From: CALZIK01 sp046756565
Lineage (GTDB): Bacteria; Acidobacteriota; Thermoanaerobaculia; Multivoradales; JAHEKO01
Length of the DNA stretch: 22,809 nucleotides
Assembly (NCBI GenBank): GCA_046756565.1
Contig: JBHHWO010000074.1
Coordinates: 1-22,809 of the forward strand
Direction: 5' to 3'
The notes beneath the pieces are model-generated. The model made no database searches. It was not told the origin of the DNA and saw only the letters and a program-made list of their open reading frames with translations. Positions within the stretch are counted from its first letter, which is position 1, and the number at the start of each line of letters is the position of its first letter. The position numbers were made by a program, and so were the translations under genes. Shown piece after piece: positions 1-6,534 of this stretch.

Positions 1-116
1 GTCCGGCCGAGACTGTTCGCAAGGTCTTTCATCTTGCAGGTCTTGATGAGGCCCTGGGCAAGTGCGCCACTTGCCGCGAGGAGGCGCTGCGGATGATCGA
101 GGAAGGTCTGGCCTGA
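1..116 (+). CDS. C-terminal end of a STAS-domain (anti-sigma antagonist-like) protein, 5' truncated by window
   Basis: Reading codons from base 3 gives about 37 residues ending in TGA at 114-116. They match the C-terminus of the complete STAS-domain protein at 7627-8019 almost residue for residue: R(K/R)VF(H/R)LAGLDEALGKC, a CxxC pair, then EE(A/V)LRM and GLA at the end. This is therefore the tail of a paralogue. STAS proteins of this kind usually bind anti-sigma factors or act in partner-switching. The CxxC tail lies beyond the core fold, and its role is unknown. The start lies outside the window. Paralogy is seen directly; the function is inferred from the other copy. Confidence 0.75.
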   Translation, partial: PAETVRKVFHLAGLDEALGKCATCREEALRMIEEGLA

Positions 117-212
117 GGTTGTTGGGCAGCTTTCGGCCGCTCGCCTGATTCTACGGCCACCGGCTACACTGTCGGTGCTTTCGAGCCAGGCGGGAGGAGT
201 GTCCGCCGTCCG

Positions 213-455
213 ATGATCGACTCGACTCTGTCCCACTACCGGATCACCGCCAAGCTAGGCGAGGGCGGCATGGGGGTAGTCTATGAGGCCGAGGACGAGA
301 AGCTCAAAAGGAAAGTAGCGCTCAAGCTCCTGCCGCCCGGAATGGCGAATGACCCGGAGCGGCTCGAGCGGTTCCGCCGCGAGGCCGAGGTCGTCGCGGC
401 GCTGAGTCACCCGAGCATCGTGTCGATCCACTCGATCGAGGAGGCGGACGGTTGA
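213..455 (+). pseudogene. Ser/Thr protein kinase, N-lobe fragment only
   Basis: The 80 codons encode the start of a Hanks-type kinase. There is a short lead-in (SHYRI), a glycine loop (GEGGMGVVY), the VALK lysine strand, and the alpha-C helix region with RFRREAEVVAALSHPSIV. The frame ends at TGA immediately after the EEADG position, where family members continue into the hinge and C-lobe. The HRD and DFG motifs and all downstream domains are missing. I found no continuation in any frame in the 77 bp before the next gene, so a deletion is more likely than a single frameshift. GGGAGG lies about 16 bp upstream of the ATG. The fragment cannot bind ATP and catalyse as a complete kinase. It is probably a decayed copy. 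Confidence 0.8.
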
Positions 456-532
456 GTCCTCGAACGTCGAAGCCACCGCCCCGGAGCGGGGGCAGGAAGG
501 CCTTCGGAACCGTGAAGAGCCGGCGAAGCTGA

Positions 533-793
533 CTAGCAGTCCGTGGAAGGGGTTGTCATGGCGGCGTCCGGGCCCCGCCGTTGTTCGCGGACGATCAGGC
601 CGGCAATGACGCCGACGGCGGCGAACGGCACGCCAAGAAGCAACAGGATGCCCCGGCGGAAGGCCGCCGCCAGAACAATGCCCTCAGCAGAGCTCAGCGC
701 GGAGCGACACATCGGGCACTGGGCCTCCGCCGCTTCCGGCAGAAGGAAGAGGATGGCAGCGACGAGTGAGGCCAGCGTCAGGGCCCTCTTCAC
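533..793 (-). CDS. Small exported/membrane protein with CPMC motif, last gene of the cox operon
   Basis: This is an 86-residue protein. It has an N-terminal signal-type segment (ALTLASLVAAILFLLPEAAEA), then a CPMC motif (about residues 26-29), a short linker, a second hydrophobic helix (about 48-67) and a charged tail ending in Cys. It starts with GTG and overlaps the stop of the subunit IV gene by four bases (GTGA), so translation is coupled. Small CxxC/CPMC membrane proteins next to oxidase genes are plausible copper-handling or assembly factors, but I do not recognise a named family. The placement and the motif are seen directly. The copper role is inference. Confidence 0.75.
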   Translation of the reverse strand: MKRALTLASLVAAILFLLPEAAEAQCPMCRSALSSAEGIVLAAAFRRGILLLLGVPFAAVGVIAGLIVREQRRGPDAAMTTPSTDC

Positions 794-1134
794 GGCGAGT
801 TCATCCCCAGAATCCGCAGGCTGTCAGGGAGGATCAGAGAGAACAGAATTGCGCCATTGATCAAAAGCCCGAACAGGACACTGAGACGAAGGAAGAGCCG
901 TTCGTAGCGCAAGTGCATGAAATAACTGGCGATGAGCGTCGCCTTGAGGAGCATCGCCAGGACGAGCACCACAATCAACGTGCCGGACGACCCACCGGAC
1001 GGTTCCTGGGCGAGTGCCTGAGCTGCCGGTCGATCGATGAAGATCATGATCAAGGTCACGATCAGAAGAATCAGCCAGATCTGCCAGTAGAGCTTGTATT
1101 CGGCGCGTGGTTCCGCTTGTGCCGCCTTCGCCAT
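790..1134 (-). CDS. Cytochrome c oxidase subunit IV (prokaryotic type)
   Basis: This 114-residue membrane protein has three hydrophobic helices (about residues 17-33, 53-72 and 84-102). The second helix ends in KATLIASYFMHLRYE, the hallmark of prokaryotic subunit IV (CtaF/CyoD-like), where the SYFMH stretch is well conserved. The ATG at 1132-1134 was chosen because GGAG lies a few bases upstream, inside the end of the subunit III gene, and the N-terminus is then the normal short cytoplasmic one. The gene lies 11 bp after the subunit III stop and overlaps the CPMC gene. The subunit stabilises the oxidase in the inner membrane and has no redox centre. Confidence 0.92.
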   Translation of the reverse strand: MAKAAQAEPRAEYKLYWQIWLILLIVTLIMIFIDRPAAQALAQEPSGGSSGTLIVVLVLAMLLKATLIASYFMHLRYERLFLRLSVLFGLLINGAILFSLILPDSLRILGMNSP

Positions 1135-1145
1135 CTCCCGACTCC

Positions 1146-1757
1146 TCAGAGCAAATAGAACACGGTGAAAATGAAGACCCAGACAAGGTCCACGAAATGC
1201 CAGTAGAGGCCGGCCAACTCGACGCCCGCGGGCTTGGTGATGCCCCGTCCCCAGCGCAACAGGGTCACCACGAGGATGATCACCCCCGAGAGAACGTGAG
1301 TGCCATGAAAACCGGTGATGAGAAAAAAATAGGAACCGAAGAGCGGAGCTCCCCACGGATTGGTGGACAGCCGGACACCCTCGCCGATCAGCGTCGACCA
1401 TTCCTTTGCCTGCATGGCGAGAAAGACGAGGCCACCAAGCGCCGTCAACCATAGAAAGCGCTGAGCCAGCTTCCGCTCGCCGGTCTCGGCGGCTCTCACC
1501 GCGCTGGCCATGGTCGCGCTCGAGGAGATCAGTACGAACGTCATGGCGGCGATGAAGCTGAGATTGAAGATCGCACTCTGGTCCGGCCAGTCGGTGTGCG
1601 ACAGTCGTGAAAAACCGTACCCGGCGAGAAACCCGGCGAAGAGTAGGCCGTCGGTGATGATGAATACCCACATCATCACCTTGCGCCAACCGGCTTCGAA
1701 GGGACAGACGCCCCCGGCCCAGCGCGAGGCCGCTACGCTTTCGGCTGTATTCGTCAT
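1146..1757 (-). CDS. coxC: Cytochrome c oxidase subunit III (second of two tandem copies)
   Basis: The 203-residue protein has five predicted membrane helices, typical of the short bacterial subunit III that lacks helices I-II. Family features include WVFIITDGLLFAGFLAGY in the first helix, the NPWG loop, FFLITGFHGTHV with its paired histidines, and a final LYWHFVDLVWVFIF helix. The FHGxHV and YWHFVDxVW motifs are diagnostic. The start is the ATG at 1755-1757, with GAAAGGA about 11 bp upstream. It follows the first subunit III-like gene by 29 bp. Subunit III protects the proton-uptake side and turnover stability of the oxidase. This copy is closer to canonical CoxC than its neighbour. Confidence 0.93.
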   Translation of the reverse strand: MTNTAESVAASRWAGGVCPFEAGWRKVMMWVFIITDGLLFAGFLAGYGFSRLSHTDWPDQSAIFNLSFIAAMTFVLISSSATMASAVRAAETGERKLAQRFLWLTALGGLVFLAMQAKEWSTLIGEGVRLSTNPWGAPLFGSYFFLITGFHGTHVLSGVIILVVTLLRWGRGITKPAGVELAGLYWHFVDLVWVFIFTVFYLL

Positions 1758-1786
1758 GCCATGCCGCGTCCTTTCACCTGTGCGCC

Positions 1787-2350
1787 TCAGAGGAGGGCGA
1801 GCACCAGGAAGACAAAAATCCAGAGACTCAACAGAAAATGCCAGTACGTGGCGCAAAGCCGGACAAGCCGGGCCAGATGGATTACATCGCCTCCGCCGGC
1901 CACCCTTGCGCTGGTGACGGAAAGAAACGCCAGGCCACCTACCACGTGAAGGCCGTGGAGCCCGGTCAGGATGTAGAAGAACGAGCTGTGTGGGCTGGTC
2001 GGCACGAAAACGCCCTGCTGGGCGAGCTCGCGCCAACCGGCGAGTTGTCCGGCAAGAAAGACCAACCCCAGAAGAATGGTCAGACCCACCCAACGGGCGG
2101 CGGTGACGTGCCGCCCCTTATCGAGGCTCGACCGGGCACTTTCGAGGCCCAAGCTGCTGGCCGCGAGCACAACGGTGTTGACCCACAGGATCGCCGGCAG
2201 CGAGATCTGCACCCAGTCGGCAGCGGCACGGCGAATGATGTAGGCGCTGCTGAAGGCGGCGAAGAGCATGGTGATTGTGGAAAGAAAGACCCACATACCC
2301 AGCTGTGGCGGGTAGACGTTCCAGGTCGCCGATCGGGTGGGCTTACTCAT
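1787..2350 (-). CDS. Cytochrome c oxidase subunit III-like protein (first tandem copy)
   Basis: This 187-residue heme-copper oxidase subunit III homologue has five membrane helices. Helix one carries LGMWVFLSTITMLFAAFSSAYI, a central helix ends GLVFLAGQLAGWREL, and the family motif YILTGLHGLHV is followed by a last helix with TYWHFLLSLWIFVFLVL. The terminal motif has YWHFLLSLW where the other copy has YWHFVDLVW, so the acidic residue of that helix is missing here. The gene lies between subunit I (15-bp gap) and the second subunit III copy. Tandem subunit III-like genes are known in cox operons of several deep-branching phyla. Both chains may sit in one enzyme, but that is inference. Confidence 0.88.
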   Translation of the reverse strand: MSKPTRSATWNVYPPQLGMWVFLSTITMLFAAFSSAYIIRRAAADWVQISLPAILWVNTVVLAASSLGLESARSSLDKGRHVTAARWVGLTILLGLVFLAGQLAGWRELAQQGVFVPTSPHSSFFYILTGLHGLHVVGGLAFLSVTSARVAGGGDVIHLARLVRLCATYWHFLLSLWIFVFLVLALL

Positions 2351-2365
2351 CCGTCTAGAGCCTGG

Positions 2366-4114
2366 CTAGAACGTGGCCGGCACCTGGCTGGTCGCGACCG
2401 TTTGACCGGTGAAGTCCTCCGTTGCCTCTTCGGCGCTGTATTCGTAGGCCCACCTCTCCACCGTCGGCATCTCGCCGGTCCAGTTGCCGTGGGGCGGAGG
2501 CGAAGGCACGGTCCATTCGAGGGTAGTGGCCCGCCACGGGTTCAAACCCGCCCTCCTACCCTTGAGCAGGCTCCAGCAGAAGTTGACGACGAAAACGAGC
2601 TGAGCCGCTCCCATCACGAAGGCCGCGAAGGTCACGAACGTCTGCATGCCGCGAAGCGGTGCCAGGAACTCGTAGTCGAGGAAGGCGTAGTAGCGACGCG
2701 GTGTCCCGGCAAGGCCGATGAAGTGCTGGGTGAGAAAGATCGAATAGAAGGACACGATGGTCGCCCAGAAATGGATCTTGCCGAGGGTCTCGTTCATCAT
2801 CCGGCCGAACATCTTCGGGAACCAGAAGTAGACCGCGGCATAGGTGGCCAGCAGAGTGACCCCGCCGATCATGAAGTGGAAGTGGCCGACCACGAAGTAG
2901 GTGTCGTGGAGCTGGACGTCTGCGGTTGCGTTGCCCAGGAAGATGCCGCCGAAGCCACCGGTACCGAAGAAGGCGATCAAGCCGAGGGCGAAGAGCATCG
3001 GCGTTCTCAGACGAATCGAGCCGCCCCAGAGGCTCCCCAGCATGTTGACTCCGATGATCGCCGACGGGATGGTGATCACCATGGTCATGATCGAGAAGTA
3101 CTCTCCCGAGTACGGGCTCATGCCGCTGACGAACATGTGGTGGCCCCAGACGATCATGCTGAGCGCACCGATCGCGAGGTAGCACCAAGCCGTTATGCGA
3201 TAGCCGAAGACCGGCTTGCGGGTAAAGGCCGGCAGGATTTCGAAGACGACACCAAGGGCTGGCAGGATGAGCACGTAGACCTCGGGATGCCCGAGGAACC
3301 AGAAGAGGTGCTGCCAGAGCAAGGGCGTTCCGCCCTGATGTGGCAGAAGCTCGCCGCCAACCACAAGACCCTCCGGGAGAAAGAAACTGGTGCCGAAGTG
3401 GCGGTCGAAGAGCAGCATGATCGCCGCCGCGGTCAACGGCGGGAACGCCAGAACGCCGACGACCGCGGAGGTGAAATACGACCAGACAGTGAGCGGCAGG
3501 CGCCACATCGACATCCCCGGCGCTCGCATCGACAGCACCGTGGCGATGTAGTTGAGGCCGCTCATGGTGAACGAGAAGATGAAGAGCGCCATCGCCAGCA
3601 GCCAAAGCGTCTGCCCCAGCCCTGAGCCGGGCACCGCGGCCGCGATCGCGGACAGCGGCGGGTAGGCGGTCCAACCGGCCGCGGCCGCGCCCCCTGGGGC
3701 CAAGAACGACACCAGCATGACCAGCGCGCTCAGCGCCGCGAGCCAGTAGGACAGCATGTTCAAGAACGGAAACGCCATGTCGCGCGCGCCGATCTGGAGC
3801 GGGATCAGGTAGTTCCCGAAGCCGCTGACGAGGACATAGGAGATGAAGAAGAACACCATGATGGTGCCGTGCATGGTGACCAGCGCGATGTAGAACTCTG
3901 GCGTCATGATCCCGCCGGCCATGCCTTCGGGGAAGAGCGCCTCGAGAAGCCCCCACTTTCGTCCCGGCCAGGCGATCTGCATGCGCATCATCATGGCGAT
4001 CGCGCCGCCCACCAGCGCCATCAGGAATCCGGTGAGGATGTACTGGATGGCGATGATCTTGTGATCGGTCGAGAAGATGTAACGGCGAACGAAGCCGAGA
4101 TCTTTTTCGGTCAT
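2366..4114 (-). CDS. coxA: Cytochrome c oxidase subunit I (heme-copper oxidase, A family)
   Basis: This 582-residue, 12-helix catalytic subunit reduces O2 and pumps protons in the inner membrane. Visible ligands are His82 (TMHGT, low-spin heme), GHPEVY with His276, Glu278 and Tyr280 (CuB, D-channel Glu, His-Tyr crosslink), His325/His326 (WGHHMF, CuB), and HDTYFVVGHFHF with His411/His413 (hemes). D-channel residues Asn101, Asp112 and Asn119 are present. At the K-channel position, family PTGIKVF aligns without gaps to PSAIIGV, so the lysine is Ile354. The C-terminus continues into a subunit-like tail (EWTVPSPPPHGNW). The ATG at 4112-4114 overlaps the coxB stop (ATGA) and gives the expected short N-terminus. 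Confidence 0.97.
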   Translation of the reverse strand: MTEKDLGFVRRYIFSTDHKIIAIQYILTGFLMALVGGAIAMMMRMQIAWPGRKWGLLEALFPEGMAGGIMTPEFYIALVTMHGTIMVFFFISYVLVSGFGNYLIPLQIGARDMAFPFLNMLSYWLAALSALVMLVSFLAPGGAAAAGWTAYPPLSAIAAAVPGSGLGQTLWLLAMALFIFSFTMSGLNYIATVLSMRAPGMSMWRLPLTVWSYFTSAVVGVLAFPPLTAAAIMLLFDRHFGTSFFLPEGLVVGGELLPHQGGTPLLWQHLFWFLGHPEVYVLILPALGVVFEILPAFTRKPVFGYRITAWCYLAIGALSMIVWGHHMFVSGMSPYSGEYFSIMTMVITIPSAIIGVNMLGSLWGGSIRLRTPMLFALGLIAFFGTGGFGGIFLGNATADVQLHDTYFVVGHFHFMIGGVTLLATYAAVYFWFPKMFGRMMNETLGKIHFWATIVSFYSIFLTQHFIGLAGTPRRYYAFLDYEFLAPLRGMQTFVTFAAFVMGAAQLVFVVNFCWSLLKGRRAGLNPWRATTLEWTVPSPPPHGNWTGEMPTVERWAYEYSAEEATEDFTGQTVATSQVPATF

Positions 4115-4956
4115 CCGGCCTCCTCGCGAATCTCCCCGGGTGCCCACGTTCCGCTCTTCCAGGCTTCGAAGTCTTGGGCCGTGAGGACGTTGAAGAAGCC
4201 CTTCATCCGGTAGTGGCCGAGGCCACAGAGCTCGGTGCAGGGCAGTTCATAGGTGCCTGTCTTGGTGGGTACGAACCAGATCTCGATCGTCATCCCCGGA
4301 ACCGCGTCCTGCTTCACCCTGAACTGAGGCAGAAAGAAGCTGTGGATCACATCTTTGGAGCGCAATCGGATCTTGACCGGTTTTCCCACCGGAACGTGAA
4401 TCTGGTTGATCGCCGTGTAGTCGTCCGTGGCCCTGGGATCATCAGGATCCAGTCCGATCGGATTGACGAGGTCGATCAGCTCGGCGTGTGTCTCCCCGAA
4501 AACGCCGTCCTTCCCCGGGTAGCGTACGTTCCAGGCGAACTGTTCGGGGGTGACCTCGATGGTCAGGGCGTCTGCAGACGGCGCGGTGGCGAAGTACTCG
4601 GTCCAGGCCGGCATGCCAATGGCCAGAACGCCGCCCTCGGCCACCAGGGTCATGAGCAGCCCGAGCGCGATCGACCAGTTCCGTTCCATCTTGGGGCTCG
4701 CCATCCGGTGACGGACCTTGACTCCGCCGGCATAGCGCCAGATGAACACACCGAGGACGAAGTGGCCGACCAGAAACATGGCGCCCGTGGTCACCAGGAG
4801 ATAAACCAACATCCTGTCCACGCCGGCACCGTGTCTCGACGCCAGCTCCGGCAGCCATCCGCGGGACCCGAGCGCGACCATAGCCAGCGACAGCACCATG
4901 AACAGCAAACCGACCGCGATGGCCTCTAAGCGTCTCTGTGAGCTCTTGTCCACCAT
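4111..4956 (-). CDS. coxB: Cytochrome c oxidase subunit II with CuA site
   Basis: This 281-residue first gene of the cox operon accepts electrons from cytochrome c on the periplasmic side. Hydrophobic helices lie at about 12-30, 48-74 and 95-115, followed by a cupredoxin domain. CuA ligands are complete: His205 (IHSFFLP), Cys240, Glu242, Cys244, His248 and Met251 in CTELCGLGHYRM. Complete CuA ligands indicate a cytochrome c, not quinol, oxidase. There is no C-terminal cytochrome c domain. An open frame extends upstream to 5052, but I chose the ATG at 4954-4956 because GGGAG lies about seven bases upstream and the preceding residues are not family-like. The stop overlaps the coxA start. Confidence 0.95.
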   Translation of the reverse strand: MVDKSSQRRLEAIAVGLLFMVLSLAMVALGSRGWLPELASRHGAGVDRMLVYLLVTTGAMFLVGHFVLGVFIWRYAGGVKVRHRMASPKMERNWSIALGLLMTLVAEGGVLAIGMPAWTEYFATAPSADALTIEVTPEQFAWNVRYPGKDGVFGETHAELIDLVNPIGLDPDDPRATDDYTAINQIHVPVGKPVKIRLRSKDVIHSFFLPQFRVKQDAVPGMTIEIWFVPTKTGTYELPCTELCGLGHYRMKGFFNVLTAQDFEAWKSGTWAPGEIREEAG

Positions 4957-5109
4957 GCCTTTACTCCCGCGGGTCATATGATGGTGACCGTCCAATCCGG
5001 TACCGGGCCGAACTCTCGCCTGGAGCTGGCCCGCTTCCGTACGGGAGGGCACACCCCGGATCTGTGATCGAAGCGCGTGCAGCCTAGCAGAGGGCCGAAG
5101 GTGCTACAC

Positions 5110-5153
5110 CTACCCAATAGGGTGAGCGCGGCCCCTACCCAAACGGATAGGGG
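5110..5153 (+). promoter_or_regulatory. Two adjacent inverted-repeat motifs upstream of the cox operon
   Basis: Two short motifs share CTACCCAA. The first is TACCCAATAGGGT (5111-5123), with ACCC/GGGT arms. The second (5132-5153) has CCCCTA and TAGGGG arms around a 10-base centre. They lie about 155-200 bp upstream of the coxB start and just beyond the end of the neighbouring barrel gene. They could be operators for the cox promoter or a terminator for the upstream gene. There is no T-run after the second hairpin on the minus strand, which favours an operator. Function is inferred. Confidence 0.35.
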
Positions 5154-5189
5154 ATTGTCGAATTGTCTCGGAACAGAATGGCCCGGCGG

Positions 5190-6335
5190 TCAGCGACGGC
5201 CCATCCGCAGTCCGATTCGCAGCCGTGTCTCCTCGAGACCGATGGTCGGCCAGTAGACCGGCTCCAGCCCCAGCAGGAGAAACAGGGGTTTGTTGATCGC
5301 GATCGCGAGGTCGGTGCGAACGAGAACGCCGAACTCGGCCTCTGTGCCTATGACCACCTTGCCGTCGTCGTCTAGGAGGAGCGAATCGTCCGACCAGGGC
5401 GCCCTCTTGATCCCACCACCTATTCGCAGAACGATGGCCTGGGTTTGGACGACCGGAAAGTCCCAGGTCAGGGTTGCCGCGGCGATCTCCTTGCTTCTCT
5501 CATTGCCGGGGACGCCGAGAAAGTCTCTTCGCCGTTCGGATTCCCAGGCGGTGGAGTCGAAGCCCAGCCCGACCCGCTGGCCCGCTCGGCCGAACAGTCG
5601 ATACAGGGTGATCTGCCAGAAAGGTGAGGCGGACAGCGCGCGCGATCGTCCCCCGAACGTACCCGGGATCGAAGCCCCCGCGACGGTCTCGAACGCCCAG
5701 CGAGATGTCCGCCGTCGAGGCCGGGTGCCCATGACGAAAACAGCCGAGGTATCCGAGTTCCTGAGGTTCGAGCGAAAGGTCTCCCGGTACGCGAGCCTCA
5801 GGCCGACCGAATGCACAAGCGGAATATCGAGAGCGCTCTCCACGAACCCCGCTCCCCGGAGGTCTACATCATGGGCGACCAGCCCGCCTATCCCGACCGT
5901 GATCCGCGGGATCGCGAAGCCCAGATGGAGCGCGGTACTGCCGGTCACGAAGCCCTCGTACAGGATGAGCGTGCGCTGGCTGCGATTGAGCTCGGTGAAG
6001 TAGACATCGCCTTCCCCTCCCACCAGGAGCTCGAGCCGGCCGCGCCGAAGGAGAGCCCGCTCCGCTCCGAGTCTGAAGCCGAGTGACTTGTCGAGATTGC
6101 CAAGACGGAGATCCTCACGATCACAAGCCTTGAGCCGACAGTCCTCGAAGTGACCCCGGGTGCCAGTGGTCTCAAAGCTGAAGCCGAAGCCGCCGAAGAT
6201 CAGGCGCCACTCTTCCTCGTCCTCCGCACCGGCGGCCGTCGGGTGGAAGGTCGGCAACAGGAGCAGGATTGCGGCAACGGACCTCGCAACACGCGCGCGA
6301 ATCGGCGGAGCAGAGGGGTCGGTTTCCCCGTTCAT
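5190..6335 (-). CDS. Exported protein of unknown function, probable outer-membrane beta-barrel
   Basis: This protein of about 381 residues starts at the ATG at 6333-6335; an in-frame upstream ATG at 6366 would add 11 residues. The N-terminus has arginines then a hydrophobic stretch (VAAILLLLPTFHPTAAGA) with a likely signal-peptidase site before EDEEEW. The mature part is made of alternating short hydrophobic strands with aromatic ends (LGFRLGAERALL, LELLVGGEGDVYF, ITLYRLFG) and finishes LRIGLRMGRR, consistent with an outer-membrane barrel. A Cys pair (DCRLKACD) lies near the mature N-terminus. I recognise no family. It ends 234 bp before coxB on the same strand, so it is probably a separate transcript. 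Confidence 0.75.
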   Translation of the reverse strand: MNGETDPSAPPIRARVARSVAAILLLLPTFHPTAAGAEDEEEWRLIFGGFGFSFETTGTRGHFEDCRLKACDREDLRLGNLDKSLGFRLGAERALLRRGRLELLVGGEGDVYFTELNRSQRTLILYEGFVTGSTALHLGFAIPRITVGIGGLVAHDVDLRGAGFVESALDIPLVHSVGLRLAYRETFRSNLRNSDTSAVFVMGTRPRRRTSRWAFETVAGASIPGTFGGRSRALSASPFWQITLYRLFGRAGQRVGLGFDSTAWESERRRDFLGVPGNERSKEIAAATLTWDFPVVQTQAIVLRIGGGIKRAPWSDDSLLLDDDGKVVIGTEAEFGVLVRTDLAIAINKPLFLLLGLEPVYWPTIGLEETRLRIGLRMGRR

Positions 6336-6384
6336 TGGCCTGTCAGCTCCGCCCAAACGGCTCGACATGAACGTGGTTTCTTTC

Positions 6385-6486
6385 CTCGGACATGAGTGCG
6401 CCGACGGATGGAGTTCTTACACGGTGTTAGCGCCTGGGATCCGCCGGTGTAAGAAGTCACCTCACCGCCGCACTCACGTGTACGAG
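6385..6486. repeat. Long imperfect inverted repeat between divergent genes
   Basis: The two halves read as imperfect reverse complements. The outer arms pair CTCGGACA-TGAGTGCG with the complement of CGCACTCACGTGTACGAG. The inner arms are a perfect 9-bp match, TTCTTACAC (6414-6422) with GTGTAAGAA (6447-6455). Together they make a hairpin of about 100 nt with a roughly 25-nt centre. It lies in the 199-bp gap between the barrel gene (minus) and the DUF3179 gene (plus). It may be a small nonautonomous palindromic element or a regulatory hairpin. It encodes no convincing protein. Confidence 0.65.
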
Positions 6487-6534
6487 AGAGATTGATCGAG
6501 AGCCGAGCTTGATCCTGTTGCCGCGGAGAGCCGA

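Noticed and set aside
1838..3625. Plus-strand 595-codon open frame opposite the cox genes
   Set aside because: It is the antisense shadow of coxA/coxC caused by high GC; composition is His/Arg/Glu/Asp-rich with no domain, and the minus-strand genes are certain.
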